DNA of 64,000 nucleotides from Myrica gale (lineage: Eukaryota; Streptophyta; Magnoliopsida; Fagales; Myricaceae). A model generated the notes under the pieces. That model saw only the letters and a program-made list of their open reading frames with translations, was not told where the DNA came from and ran no database searches. This document shows, piece after piece, positions 23,791 to 36,231 of the stretch (positions are counted from its first letter, which is position 1; each line of letters opens with the position of its first letter). Where the stretch lies: assembly GCA_963930655.1 (NCBI GenBank), contig OZ005604.1, forward strand, positions 7,326,001-7,390,000, read 5' to 3'. The position numbers and the translations under genes are program-made.

Positions 23791-24261
23791 CATACAACAA
23801 ACGCAATGCCCTCAGACTGCAACAATATAAGCAACTATTGAAAATAGTTCATGTTGGTTTCGCTTGAAAGAATAATAACTATTACCTAAGTTCAGGAGAA
23901 AAAAAATTGAATCTTTACTACTAATCTTCCAACTTCAGTCACTAAACTATTAAAATACATCATTGTTTGTCTTTTAGTAAAATCCTACCATTGAAATGTA
24001 TAGAAATAGGTTATGCGGCACTATATTCGACGGTTAGATCTTACAACATGACATTGATAAATTTTATCAGTTAAAGAGCTGGACAAAATTGATAGTTTAA
24101 GAGTTGAAAATGACATTAATTCGAGGGTGGGTGTAAAATAAAATAAAAAAAATATTTTTTTAAAAAGTACTATTGGCTTTAGAGTATTTTCCCTTTGCCA
24201 AAGTATTTCTTTTATCAGTTTCTACTTAAAATTCTAAAAAAAATAAATAACCGAGATATAC
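23791..24261. other. Intergenic region, no gene seen
   Basis: AT-rich, no open frame of note, no repeats I can define. Confidence 0.5.
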
Positions 24262-24688
24262 GTCTCATATTTATGGACAAAAATTAAATAATTAGACTCC
24301 GTATCATTTAATTTGTCTAATTAAGACCCATAAGTTTTTAAAGACATCAATCTCCGCCTTCCGTTTGATGTGATCATTAAACTAGATAAAAAAAAAACCG
24401 AAATACCCTTTTATGATAAAATTACAAAAAATATAAAAATATTTAAAATATAAAAATGATATAGAATTAAAACTAATATTTTTTAAATAAAAATATAAAC
24501 TTTTATTTTATTTTATATTTATTTTTAATTTTTTTAAGAGGCGTATTTCGATAAATTGAAGACATTTTCCGTCTGATTAACGGTCAAATAGAATGTATCA
24601 TTGATTCTTTTTAAAACTTATGTTGCGTAATAAAATAAATTAAAAATTAGAAATTTAATTTAATTTTTGTTCATAAATATGACAGTAT
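24262..24688. mobile_element. Possible AT-rich MITE with about 25 bp inverted ends
   Basis: The left end gtctcatatttatggacaaa and the right end, read on the minus strand, ctgtcatatttatgaacaaa are inverted copies, both followed by aattaaat. No clear target duplication. The inside is very AT-rich and non-coding. Confidence 0.4.
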
Positions 24689-24699
24689 TATGATTTTTT

Positions 24700-25389
24700 T
24701 TTTCAATTAAATATTAGGATAAAAATAAAAGAACAATAACTGACCCCCCAAAAAAAGTAGCAGCACACGAGTGAGGGGCATAATTTAAATAACGATAAAA
24801 AGTAAAAATTAGTAGTAAAACTGAGGCGGCTCCCAATATTCTTCTCCTCAGACAACAATGATGGAACATCCGAGTCGTACGTGTAATAACAGTAAACAGC
24901 CGGTACCAAGGTCAAGATTAAAGAAGAAAAGCAAAAAGTCGCAGTCACTGAAATGAAGCACCTCCCCCAATATAGATAGCCAGTAGCATCTACCAAGCAA
25001 GCGAGAAAAAGCCACGCCTGCCTTCACCATTCCCCGCGCTTTCTTTCTTCTACCTCACACCACGCCACCCAAATCTCTCTGAAAATCCCTAATCAGACGG
25101 GATCTCCTTCTCCTTCTTTTTGCAAACTAAAACAGAATTTCCGGCGAGTCTCTGATATCGTAATTTAAGGTGGCATCGAAGTCTCCGAGCAAGAAGTATT
25201 CCTAGTAGTCTCTCTCTTTGCTCTTTGAAACGGAACCAATCAACCAAAAGACCTACGAGCAGCGCCTTAGGTTTCAGCGCTGCCCTTTTTACCAAGTGTA
25301 CGGATTGTTGTTGGTCCATAGGCATATTTTACTGTATATTTTGAACTTCGATTGCCGAATGTGACTTACTCGTTGTATCGCAGACGAAA
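24700..25389 (+). promoter_or_regulatory. Promoter and 5' UTR of the BRX-like gene
   Basis: Pyrimidine-rich runs at 25034-25115 look like a transcribed leader. A likely 5' UTR intron ends at the acceptor tgtatcgcag (25374-25383), directly before gacgaaaATG. The exact transcription start is not visible. Confidence 0.45.
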
Positions 25390-28300
25390 ATGCTGACGTG
25401 TATAGCTCGGCCTAAGAAGTTCAGCGATGACTTGCCGGGTCAGCCCGAAGAATTCGATCCCTCCAACAATCCCGTCGCCAAAACTCAGGCGATCAAATCT
25501 CTCACTTCTCAGGTGCGTGCGTAATCTTATTGCGAAACCCATTTTGTTTTGTCTTATTGTGACGCTGGACGGGTGTGAATTCCGCATTTCAGCTCAAGGA
25601 CATGGCATTGAAGGCCTCGGGAGCGTATAGGGGCTGCAGCCCGTGCACGGGGCCGCCGACGAATACTCAGAGTCGACTCAGGGGAAACGGAGAGTCGGAC
25701 GCGGAGTCGGAGCGGTTCAGGTGGTCGTACAAGAGAACGGGGAGCTCGAGCTCGGCGACAACGAGGGTATGGGGGAAGGAGATGGAGGCGAGGCTGAAGG
25801 GGATGTCGAGCTCCAGCGGCGAAGGGACTCCAAGCTCGGCGAGTGGGCGTCGAGTCGAACCGATCGTATTCGTGGAGGAGAGCGAGTCCAAGGAGTGGGT
25901 GGCCCAGGTGGAGCCCGGCGTGCTCATCACTTTCGTCTCTCTCCCGCGTGGCGGGAATGACCTGAAGCGCATACGGTTCAGGTACGTACCCCTGTTCGTT
26001 TCGTTGCGATTCCAATTCGACGGTCCCGATTTTCTTCAGCAACGTGCTTGGTACTTGCTTGATTTTGATCTTAGTGGTCCTCCTAGTGGATTGTACACGT
26101 CATGTTTTATTGTTTAAATTGTTTTTTTTTTCCTTTACATGAGGCAGGAGGTTTTAGGATTCATTGGGTCCTTTCTTTTCGTTTAGATGCTCGAGATCCA
26201 TGAGCTTCTTTCTTTTTCCTTTCTCTTTTGTGGTCTTTTTCTTTTTGGGTACATTTGCAAATAAACTCATTCCTGGGATGCATGCTTCGCAATTCAGTTC
26301 TTAAGTGGTACGTGTAGGGAGTTAAAGCTTTGGGTATTTCTTTTAAAGCTAAAAACAAAGAATTGTTTCTTTTTCTTTTTGTTCATAACCAGAGACCTAG
26401 AGGTGTGTCAAGTACGTTAAGCCACAGGCTTGTAAACTTCATCCACGTTTCTCTTCACTGATTGTTTTTTTTCTTCTTCTTCTAAGCTACTAATTATTTA
26501 GTTGAAAATATATGTCGAAGCACATTTGAACGTGGCACCCGAACACAACCTTAGGAAGCTCTATAGTATGAGGAATTTTGGTTGGGGGCCCTACACTTGG
26601 ACAGTATTTTTTACGCTCCTAATGAGAAAAGCAATCCGAAAAAGTCCAAAGCAGTACTCATTGTGACTTGTTAGTGGCGGGTGGGGCAAATTTGATTGTG
26701 TTGGACACCTTTTTCACTGAGTATTGTCGTCGTGTCGGGGAAGGCTCTTTCCATTCCTTTTCAAAATTCCTTCACGCCTGCCTGATTCCCCGTGGCTTTG
26801 TCTCTCTTGTGTGACCATTCTCTTGTCATTTTTTGCCCAAATCAACTACCGCAGTTCTATAGAAAGACAAATCGTGATCCTCTTTACAGGAAAATGTTTG
26901 CTAGGGTAGATGCGTCTTAGTCATTGAACATTTTGCTCCCTTGTTCTCTAGGATAAAAAACAAGGGTGAGATGGTCGTTGGCCCCGTCAATGGCAGATGC
27001 ATCCTTAGTGCTATATCTTTAGTCAATGCCTTATGCTTATTTAGGATAATTGATTATTTATGAATAGTGATCTTGGTGCCATTATTAGCACCGTCGTTTT
27101 GTGCTTAAGTTTGGTTGGTTGTGGATCTACCTTCTCTTAAGGCGGGACCCACCTAGTTTTGATAGTTGAAGACATTCCCTCCCTAATACGAGGTCAATGT
27201 TTCCACCATAATAATATTACTTTATTACATGCTCAGAAAAATAAATACTACTTTATTTTGTCCACCGAATGTGCATTTTTTCTTTTAATTATTCTCTACC
27301 TTTTTTTATTCAAAACTTATGATTGTGTTGTTCGGTGGTCTAACATGATCGACAATAGTCCCACAATAATGTATCTAAGTAATGAAGCAACAGGCACGCC
27401 TACTAATTATATTGGTTGATGAATCTGATGACATGGTCATTAGATGGAATAGAATTACACCCAGAACGGAGGAAGATAATAAAAGAAAAAGAAAAAGACT
27501 TTGCCTTTCCAGTTATCAATAGAATCGATTGGCAGATAAAGTGCATGACACGCATGCCATTTACCTATGGGCAGGTCTTTCTCACTTCTCGGACATTTGC
27601 CTCCTTAAATTAGGAGTTTTAATTACAGTTTGTTTTCTATGGTCAGTCGAGAGATGTTCAACAAATGGCAAGCTCAAAGGTGGTGGTCGGAGAACTATGA
27701 CCGGGTTATGGAACTGTACAATGTACAGAGATTCAACCGACAAGCTTTTCCACTTCCAACACCCCCAAGATCTGAAGATGAGGTCAGCTCAGAGTTTGCT
27801 TACCTCGTGGACTTACCATCATGGATAATCAAGTACTCGATGGATGTACATTAATCCACTTGAAATTTTGAAGCATTCATGTAGCCTGGCTCTTGGATGA
27901 TGTGTCTACTAAAGTTAACATTCTTCATTTTATCATTTTTGTTTGCTAATGATGTTATTCTTCCCTTCTGTTGCAGAGCTCTAAAATGGAATCTGCAGAA
28001 GAGAGCCCTGTTACTCCGCCATTGACCAGAGAACGGTTGCCTCGTAACTTGTACAGACCCACGGGAATGGGAATGGGATACTCATCCTCGGATTCACTTG
28101 AAAAGCACTCAATGCAATCTCGACATCACTATGACTCATGTGGTTTAGGATCAACCCCAAAACTCTCCAGCATCAGTGGTGCCAAGACAGAGACATCGTC
28201 TATGGATGCTTCCATAAGAAGTAGCTCATCGAGGGAGGCAGATCGGTCAGGGGAGCTATCTATCAGTAATGCTAGTGATCTTGAGACTGAATGGGTCGAA

Positions 28301-28731
28301 CAAGACGAACCTGGGGTCTACATTACGATTAGAGCTTTGCCTGGTGGCAAAAGGGAGCTAAGAAGAGTCAGATTCAGGTGAGCTTCTTGCAACTCTTTGG
28401 TCAGATTGGGAGTCTCTAGAGAAATAGACTAGTGAGAGTTCTAACGAGGGACCTCATCAGACATGGCCAGTGTTAATTATGCATCTGGTTGAATTTGAAC
28501 CAAACTAAAATCTTTCAAATACTTCCAACCATCTAATAGATTCTCGAAAAAGTTGTAGGGTTCGATCCTAATTTCACTCTTAGATATTCTTTAAAGAGTC
28601 GGATAGAGTTCAGATTAGAAGAATGGGACTGACTTATATTTGTGTGGTGCAGTCGAGAAAGATTTGGGGAGATGCATGCTAGATTGTGGTGGGAAGAGAA
28701 CCGCGCGAGGATACACGAACAATACATGTGA
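25390..28731 (+). CDS. BRXL: BREVIS RADIX-like protein, complete, five exons, 375 residues
   Basis: Exons 25390-25512, 25593-25981, 27647-27782, 27977-28377 and 28653-28731 join in frame with GT-AG introns. BRX proteins are plant-specific, plasma-membrane-associated regulators that limit auxin efflux and control root protophloem, growth rate and polarity. The N-terminus [10 protein letters not shown] keeps the cysteine (Cys4) that is a likely palmitoylation site in the family. Residues 20-41 form the conserved N-terminal segment (EEFDPSNN ... KSLTSQ). Two BRX domains of about 55 residues follow, at 142-198 ([14 protein letters not shown] ... [15 protein letters not shown]) and 321-375 ([14 protein letters not shown] ... 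[14 protein letters not shown]). Each is split by an intron at the same place, just after the RIRF/RVRF motif, showing an old internal duplication. A Ser-rich linker (about 240-315) separates them. Length and layout are normal for the family; which BRXL paralogue it is remains open. Confidence 0.95.
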
Positions 28732-29708
28732 TTGAGCAAAAGGGTTGATGCTAGCGCTTTCCACGGCGTGGAGGTGTTGCTTACTAGAGTGCGTCTCTTT
28801 ATTTAATTTTGCCACACTAGTAAAGTCTCTCCTATAGAAAGATAGATGTGGAAACAGGTGCTTCTGTCACCTCTTGATTTCTGGGGAGCTGCACTTGAGT
28901 CCTGGTTATGAAAGCTCTTTTTTCGTGGTTGCTGCAGAATATTATCAAGGGAGGTGGGTGGTAAATTCTGTAGCTCAATTAAGTCAAATATCAATGAAAA
29001 GAATATTTTTTCTTTCTTTCTAAGCAATGAAAAGAATATGTTTATTTCTCTTTTAGAGTGGTAAAAATTCTAACGTGGTGGTATTGGTTCACGATGACTA
29101 GAACGCTTGTAAACAAATGGGCTCCATGGGTGTCCATAATTGCTTAACGGGTTACGCGTACGTGTTGGAGATCTTTTTCCCTCTTTGAAAGCAGATAATA
29201 GCCAATTAATATAGCTTCCAAAAGTGGGACAGCTTCGAAGATTGAAGTGTGGGATCTTGTTGGGCTTCTTGTTTGATGGGTTCAACCCCATGCAAGATGG
29301 GCCGACAAATAGCCAAAATCTGGCCCGAGCGATTTGAGTCATAACTCGTTTGAGATGCTCAAGAGGCCTATTTACTTCAATCCTATTGTAAGGTCAGGCT
29401 ATAGTTCCACGTTGATTGATGCATTTTTGGTAAGGGTGAGAATTTTTTTCGGTACAAATCGAAAATTCCGATTCCGGTATATCTCAATTTTTGGGAAATT
29501 TCTGCGGAAATGGTTCCAAAAGTTTTCTTTTATTAAAAAAATTGCACCATTTGAACCCTGGTGTTAAAAAAAAAATATTTTGACCTAGGTCACGCAAGAG
29601 TCGAGAGACTTCTCAGTCTCTCTTTCAGAGTCTTTTGACTCTTCTTCATCAAAATGACCCAGGTCCGGTTCTGATCTCCTTCATCTCTATCTCTCTCAGC
29701 TCTATCTC
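28732..29708. other. Downstream region of BRXL, no gene seen
   Basis: Probably holds the BRXL 3' UTR and terminator. Nothing protein-like further on. Around 29340-29570 the sequence is low-complexity and repeat-like (ttccgattccggtatatctc) without defined ends. Clusters of ctctctct and agtctctct lie at 29600-29705. Confidence 0.5.
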
Positions 29709-30479
29709 TATGGAGATACAAGAATAATCTCTCTTAAAAAGTGGATAGGATATGAAAGTGAAAAGCTCTATCTCTTAATTCACACAATGACAAGGATAAA
29801 AAATTGTGATTTGTGTGAATGATATGTGAAATATGAAATAGAAAGGTTTAAGATCTTTCTCAAAGTATAGAAATGATATGTGGTCGTTCTCCCTTTATTT
29901 TGGACGCTAAGAAGGTCTTTATATAGGCCACATATGAAAACTAGTCGTTTTCGGTCACAATGTCAAAAATTCAGAACGACTATATTTTTTCAAAAACAAC
30001 CGGTCGATCGCTATACCAAGCGGTCGAAGATCGGTCAACTACTTTAACATCCGTCGATCTCCTCAACTTAAGCAAATGATCTGGTACAATTAAAACAACG
30101 TTTTTTACCGCTTTGAAACACCCAATTTTAAAGACTAATTTCTCATAAGTATACAAAAGGCTTGAGAGTTTGATTGAAGTGTTTTGAAACCATTTAAAAA
30201 CATGTTGATCTTTCAATCAAGAGGTAAAATGATTTATGCACGTTTTGAAAGATATGCAAGTGTGATTCAAATTCTTGTCAAAAGTGAAACAAAAAGTTAC
30301 AAGGTTTATACCCTAATGTTTTGAATCTTAATTTTTGAGGTCCTTACATCTTCTAGATCTTCAATCTTCTAGTCTTTGGATCTTTGATGAAAATAACTTT
30401 GTCTTTGAAGATGTCTACTATATAAACTTAAAGCATTTATTGAAATTATCAAAATATCAATTGTGCACAAAAGCCAACA
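29709..30479 (-). mobile_element. 3' LTR (truncated) of a gag-only SIRE-like Copia element
   Basis: About 770 bp match the right-hand LTR (33090-33930), for example ggtcgttctccctttatttt and tttatatagg. On the minus strand it starts TGTTGGCTTTTGTGCACAA and has a TATA-type motif (TATATAAAG, near 29915). The last roughly 430 bp of the LTR are missing, so no target duplication can be read at this end. Confidence 0.8.
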
Positions 30480-30497
30480 ATCTCTCCCTTTTTGATG
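30480..30497 (-). other. Polypurine tract of the Copia element
   Basis: Directly upstream of the 3' LTR the minus strand reads CATCAAAAAGGGAGAGAT, a purine run suitable for priming second-strand synthesis. Confidence 0.7.
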
Positions 30498-31444
30498 ATG
30501 AGAATAAATTGATAGTTTGGGATGACTCCCCATATCTTTTGCAATTGGACAATGATTTGAAACTCTGAGACAAAACATTAGGAGCCAATATTCATAATCC
30601 AATCCAAAACTATTAACATATTTCTCCCTCTTTGTCACATCAAAAAGACAAAGGATAAAACCGTAGATGAATGCATCACCAAAAATTCGATAAAAATAAG
30701 ATATGTGCATGCATTATCCATCAATATCTTCCCCAAACATGTTTTCGACTAAAAACAATCACATGATCAAAGGGAATACAAACATATAGACATGTAAGAA
30801 ATCTCCACCTTTGTCAAATAAAAAGAGAATGCATGGATAGAACTCAAATAATCATTTTTATTTAAGAGAACATCCAAAATAACAACTTGGAGTTTTAAAT
30901 GACAATCTCATTGAAATGGTATAGAAGATGTCTAATGGGGACTCAAAAGTCCACCGCTATTACGATAGTAGCCCACCGAGTGAGTTTGTACCAACCTTTT
31001 AGCTACCAATGACAATTTAAAGGTCATCTTCAACAAAAAAAATTAAGCTCACAAAATCTCATAAAAGTTCATGTGTTTGTAAAAATGTCATTTTAGAGAG
31101 TTCTATTTTGATAAATGCAAGAAATATCTCATAGATGAATACATTTTAATTTTTAAGATATACACATAAGAAATCATTACATAGAATAATTTCATCCACC
31201 AACAATGTAGAACATATTCGCAATCAAGGATTTAGAAGTTACCAAAAGTTTTCCCTTAACATTTGTCCTCAAATGTCACAAGCCTTTTTGATAGGAAAGT
31301 TTCACCCAAGTATTATTTATTAATCCATCCTACAAGGAAATCAAGAAATCATTTTTGGTACCCAAGCTTTCTTGGGTCATTCTGTGTTAGCCTTAGTTCT
31401 TTTTGGAACCTATGTCTTCTTGAGAGTCTTGCTCCCAAATTTCT

Positions 31445-32635
31445 TTAATGCACAATAAAAATAATTAGATGTCCATCTTTGTTGCAAAAATGATATGTTT
31501 GAGTAGGTGCATAAAATGACTTAGCCTTCACAAAATAATTCTTAAAATATTTTTGGTGAATAGAAGGCTTGTAGCCTAAGTCACTTTTGTCAAAGATACA
31601 TCTTTGACTACAAATAATCAAATTTAAAGATTTCTTTCCTTGCGTAAACTTCTCAATGATTTTGCTTTGAGAAACTATTTTGTTGTTCAAAGTAACTTTC
31701 TCATTTTCAAATTCTAAAGCTTTTTGTTGGAGTAAATCATTTTCACGCTTTAGAGTGTTTTGCTCATTTTTTAATAAATCAAATTCTTTTGAGATCAAAA
31801 TGAGTTTCTTCTTCAATGATGTCAAATTGACAAAGAAGTTCATCAAATGCATCTTATAGTTCAATGTAGGAAAGTTTAGGTTCATCATCCGAAGAGTATA
31901 CCTGATCATCATCCTCAAATGCCATGAGACACATGTTAGCAATTTCTCCATCTTTTTTTTCGGAGGAGGACTTTTCATCGTTAACATTCCATGATGTCTT
32001 CTTGTATTTGAGGCTTATATTCTCTTTCTTTCTTTTGAGGAAATTCTTGAACTTTATAGTCATCAATACTATGTCTTCCTCATCGTTATCCTCGTCTTCA
32101 ATTATAGAAGATTTTGAGAGCGATCCTCATATTCTTCTTGCTCTCATCTTCATTTTCTAGCATTTGGATCTCATGGGTCATGAGGGATCCAATGAGTTCA
32201 TCTAGAGGAAGCTTGGTGAGGTCCTTGGTTCTTGTATGACGGTCACTTTGGCCTGCCATGTCTTTGGTAGTGTAGTGACCTAAAAATTTATCTCACCAAA
32301 TCGGAGTTAGTATAAGATTTATCAAGAACATTCAAAGAATTAAATTCACATCTATCTAAAGCACAGTAAATAATATTCATAACTCTAGCATCCAAAGAGA
32401 TTTTCTTTTTGTTTAGATCATTATATTCATTTTCATTTTTGAGAGTTTCAACCTCTCCAACTTTCTTTGTAGGAATATGTGGACCATTTAAAATGCATAA
32501 CCATAAATCATAATTAATGGATTGAAAATAAATACTCATTATAACTTTCCAATATGCATAATCACTATCATTGAAGAATGTTGGTCTAAGTGTGAAAAAT
32601 CCTTTAACATGAGTGTTGAAACTTGAAGTTGTCAT
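31445..32635 (-). pseudogene. Copia gag remnant (SIRE/Maximus-like), no pol
   Basis: The first block (32288-32635) begins MTTSSFNTHVKGFFTLRP, then FFNDSDYAYWKVIMSIYFQS and DLWLCILNG, the start of a Copia gag domain. The second block (31445-32066) reads NMCLMAFEDDDQ, a coiled-coil-like Leu/Lys/Glu stretch (KNEQNTLKRENDLLQQKALE) and CNKDGH, a broken zinc knuckle. Both are separated by frameshifts and stops. No protease, integrase, reverse transcriptase or RNase H is found between the LTRs, so this is an internally deleted element. Confidence 0.85.
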
Positions 32636-32670
32636 TCTAACTCAAGATTGTGAAATCTTGTAAAACGAGC

Positions 32671-32689
32671 ACCAAGCTCCTATACCAAT
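32671..32689 (-). other. Primer binding site of the Copia element
   Basis: On the minus strand, next to the 5' LTR, the sequence reads TTGGTATAGGAGCTTGGT. It matches the usual initiator-Met tRNA complement TGGTATCAGAGC with a few changes. Confidence 0.75.
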
Positions 32690-33930
32690 TGTAAGTCCTA
32701 TAATTAAGGCAACCCAAGAGGGGGTGAATCGAGTTTCCAAACTTTTCCGCTTTTAACCCTCAATATCGTGTTTGCAAAATAAAACCTAATTTAGCACAAG
32801 TATATTGACGCAATAAGTAAATAAGTGCTAAATGTAAAGAGAAGGGTTAGAAAAACAAACACGAGATTTTTAGGTGGTTTGACAAATCCACCCCTCAAAC
32901 TCCTTTACAGAGCCTTGAGGTTTTTCCATTATCTTCCAAATAATGTATACTTTAGCTCCGGGTGCTAGAGAGTTGTACAAGTGTTTTCCTGGGCTCAACA
33001 CTCACAACCAAAGTGGTTTTTCAGGTGCACCACTCACAACCTAACTAAGCTTGAGATATACTCTCTCTAAGCTTCTTTTTTAGTGAACACCATCAATAAA
33101 GGAATCATCTCTTATGGATATAGAGATATAAGAATAAAGTCTCTTAAAGAGGAGATATGAAAGTGGAAAGTTCTATCTCTTGATTCACCTAATGACAAGG
33201 ATAAGAAAGTGTGATTTGTGTAAATGATGTGAGAAATATAAAATGGAAAATGTTTAAGATCTTTCTCAAAGTATAAGAATGATATGTGGTCGTTCTCCCT
33301 TTATTTTGGATGTTAGGAAGGTCTTTATATAGGCAACATATGAAAATTAGTCGTTTATAGCCGTTGGTGATCGTCTGTCAAAATGAGCCGGTCGACCGCT
33401 ACATGAACTGGTCGACCACTTAAAGTTACCGTTACCCAACGGTCGCAATGTCAAAAATCAGAACGACTATATTTTTCATACCAAGTGGTCGAAGACCGGT
33501 CGAACCGCTTCACCAGCCAATCGACCTCCTCAACTTAAGCAAATGATCCAGTTCAATTAAAATCAAATTTTTTATTACTTTGAAACACTCAAATTTAAAG
33601 ACTAACTTTTCATAAGTATACAAAAAAGTTTGAGAGTTTGATTGAGATGTTTTGAAACCATTTAAAAACATGTTGATCTTTCAAGCAAGAGGTAAAACGA
33701 TTATGCACGTTTTAAAAGATATGCAAGTGCGATTCAAATCCTTGTCAAAAGTCAAACTAAGAGTTACAAGGTTTATACCCGAAGGTCTTGAATCTTCACT
33801 TTTGAGCTCCTTGCATCTTTTAGTCTTTGGCTCTTTGATAAAAATGACTTTGTCTTTGAAGATGTCCATTTTATAAACTTAATCCATTTATTAAAATCAT
33901 CAAAATATAAATTGTGCACAAAAGCCAACA
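32690..33930 (-). mobile_element. 5' LTR of the gag-only Copia element, 1241 bp
   Basis: Plus-strand ends are tgtaagtcc (32690) and gccaaca (33930), so on the minus strand it runs TGTTGGC ... ACA. It carries a TATA-type motif (tttatatagg, near 33325) and the line cccaagagggggtgaatcgag that recurs in the other Copia LTRs here. Together with 29709-30479 it brackets the gag remnant. Confidence 0.85.
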
Positions 33931-35150
33931 GAAGCTAGATTTGAAATAAGTTTATACTTATTAAGAGGCTGGGCACCTCGCATTGCCCTACCATAGGAGG
34001 CCATTTTTTTTTTCTGAATTAAACCAAATTAGGAGTTTTATTGATTTTCTTCGAAAGAATCAACACCGTCACGTGGCTACAATATTTGTGCTGGCTTTGA
34101 AGTTCTTAGATTGTCTGCACTTATTTTAGTTGTTAATCACCCTGACGTACTTAAATCTTAGATTGTCTGCACTTAAATCTTCAAATCGTGTTAGATCGTA
34201 TCTGCTTCTTAGTGGTAAACGATTGGCGGCACCTTCTAATCTTCTAGAGTTCTATGAAAGTATAAAATCGTTCAGACTTTACGTACCCACCTGGTTAGCT
34301 CTTCTTCTCCATGAGCTTTGAAGTTCTTAGATTGTCTGCACTTATTTTAGTTGTTAATCACCCTGACGTACTTAAATCTTAGATTGTCTGCACTCAAATC
34401 TTCAAATCGTGTTAGATCGTATCTGCTTCTTAGTGGTAAACGATTGGCGGCACCTTCTAATCTTCTAGAGTTCTATGAAAGTATAAAATCGTTCAGACTT
34501 TACGTACCCACCTGGTTAGCTCTTCTTCTCCATGAGCTTACACACCTTTTCGAGCACCTGAGCTACTCGAATCTGTCCATGTCATCTTTTCCCCCAATTG
34601 ATCACCACCACTTGGGAACAAAATGTTCAATACGAGACTTCATTGCTACGAATATTTTCTTCATCTACTTAGCATATGTTACTCTTTAGCATGCATCTCT
34701 TGCCCTTAGTTCACTTCCTTGTTTCTTTAAGGTGTCTTTAAAAGTTTCTAGAAGAGACTAACACAAATTTGACAACAAGATAGAGGAATGGAGTAGGAAA
34801 GAAAAGAATCAAAGTGTTATCAACCTTTTGGAGCCATCTGAAAGTTTATTGATCTGTTAAGTATTCGATTTGTGCAGGACAAAAAGAATGCATAGACTTC
34901 AAATTTAGTCGAAGTACGCATAAACTGACTCACACACCGGATTACTTAGAAAAATGTTTAAAACATAAACCAAATATAATTATTATATATTTTCTGCTTT
35001 ATATTCTCTACTAGTGATAGTGAATGAAATCTCATATAGATCAATATGATAAACAATATATGACTTATAGAAATCTCATATAGATCAATACGTACGATAA
35101 ACTTGAGTATTTCAATTATAATGATCAACTCCAGATTAGCGTTTACATAT
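33931..35150. repeat. Unassigned region with a 221 bp near-perfect tandem duplication
   Basis: Two copies, 34094-34314 and 34315-34535, differ by a single base that I can see (cacttaaatc versus cactcaaatc). GCTT occurs at the start of each copy and right after the second, fitting slippage or unequal exchange at a 4 bp microhomology. The plus-strand frames (34130-34321, 34351-34689) are copies of each other and resemble no known protein. The parent sequence is unrecognised. Confidence 0.85.
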
Positions 35151-36103
35151 GTGAGTCTAAATGACAACCCAAGAGGGGGGTGAATTGAGTTTTTCAAAAA
35201 CTTAACATTTTTTGAGCAATGAAAGATAAAACATAAATCTCCACAAATATGAATAAGTACTAAAATGTAAGAGAGATAGAGTTAGAGAGATGACACCGTA
35301 GTTTTTAGGTGGTTCGGCCAAACACGTGCCTACGTCCACCCCCAAGACAATTGACTTCTTTGGGCTTCCTCCACTATTCTCTAAATAGCGAATACACCTT
35401 AGCTTCTCGGGTGCTAAGGAACCTTTACAAAGCGTTTTGCGATCTCACGCTTCAACTCTCACAAATCCTCACAACCTAGAGGATTTATTCTACTCTCACA
35501 AGTAGGACCAAGTGTTTTCCGAGCTTACACTTTAACTCTCTTACAAATCCTCACAACCTAGAGGATCTCTTCTACTCTCACAAGTAGGACCAAGTGTTTT
35601 CCCAACACTCAAAGGTTTTACAAATAATGGCTACAAAGAGGGCTCTCTAAGCCGAATGAGCAAATGAAGATCTCAATACATGAGTAATGGCTCTCTAAGC
35701 CGAATATGCCAATGAAAAGCTCAAATCGTATGGAATGGCTCTCTAAGCCAAAATTAGCAAGTATGAAGCCCAATAAAGGTAAGAAGATAAGATCTTTGAA
35801 GGAAACCTAACATTTGGCAGGTGTGAGCACAAGCTTCCTTGCTAGGTGTGGTTTTCCCTCTTCTTCAAATGACTTCTCTCTCTAGAAGTTAGGGCAAAGT
35901 GAGTTTGCAAGTGAGTTTTCCCTTCTTCAAGAAATCTCTCTCTCTTTGGAGGCTTGATCTTCGATGATGAGCAAGAGAGAAGGATTTGACAATGAGAGCT
36001 TTGTTCTTGACTGATTCAGCAAGGAAAATCTTTGGATTTTGGACTTTCTCTCTCTAGATGTGCAATATTGGTCGAGCTATGTCTTCTCTCTCTCCATCTT
36101 CTT

Positions 36104-36112
36104 CTTTTTATA
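36104..36112 (-). promoter_or_regulatory. TATA box of the solo LTR
   Basis: The minus strand reads TATAAAAAG, downstream of the minisatellite block in transcription direction, where a U3 promoter would lie. Confidence 0.6.
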
Positions 36113-36231
36113 GCCCTAAGGTCTTCAACGGTCTTCTTGTAATGTTAGAGAGCCGTTGGAGGTCATTTGAGACTATTTGAAGACTTTTTGAACGATCTGG
36201 CGTCGTTCCAGGAAATCTGAAATTTCGCACA

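Noticed and set aside
25554..26042. 162-codon minus-strand frame over BRXL exon 2
   Set aside because: It is the antisense shadow of the GC-rich BRXL exon 2, which encodes a recognisable protein.
31924..32160. Plus-strand frame rich in Ser and Phe
   Set aside because: Shadow of the minus-strand Copia gag remnant with its acidic stretch.
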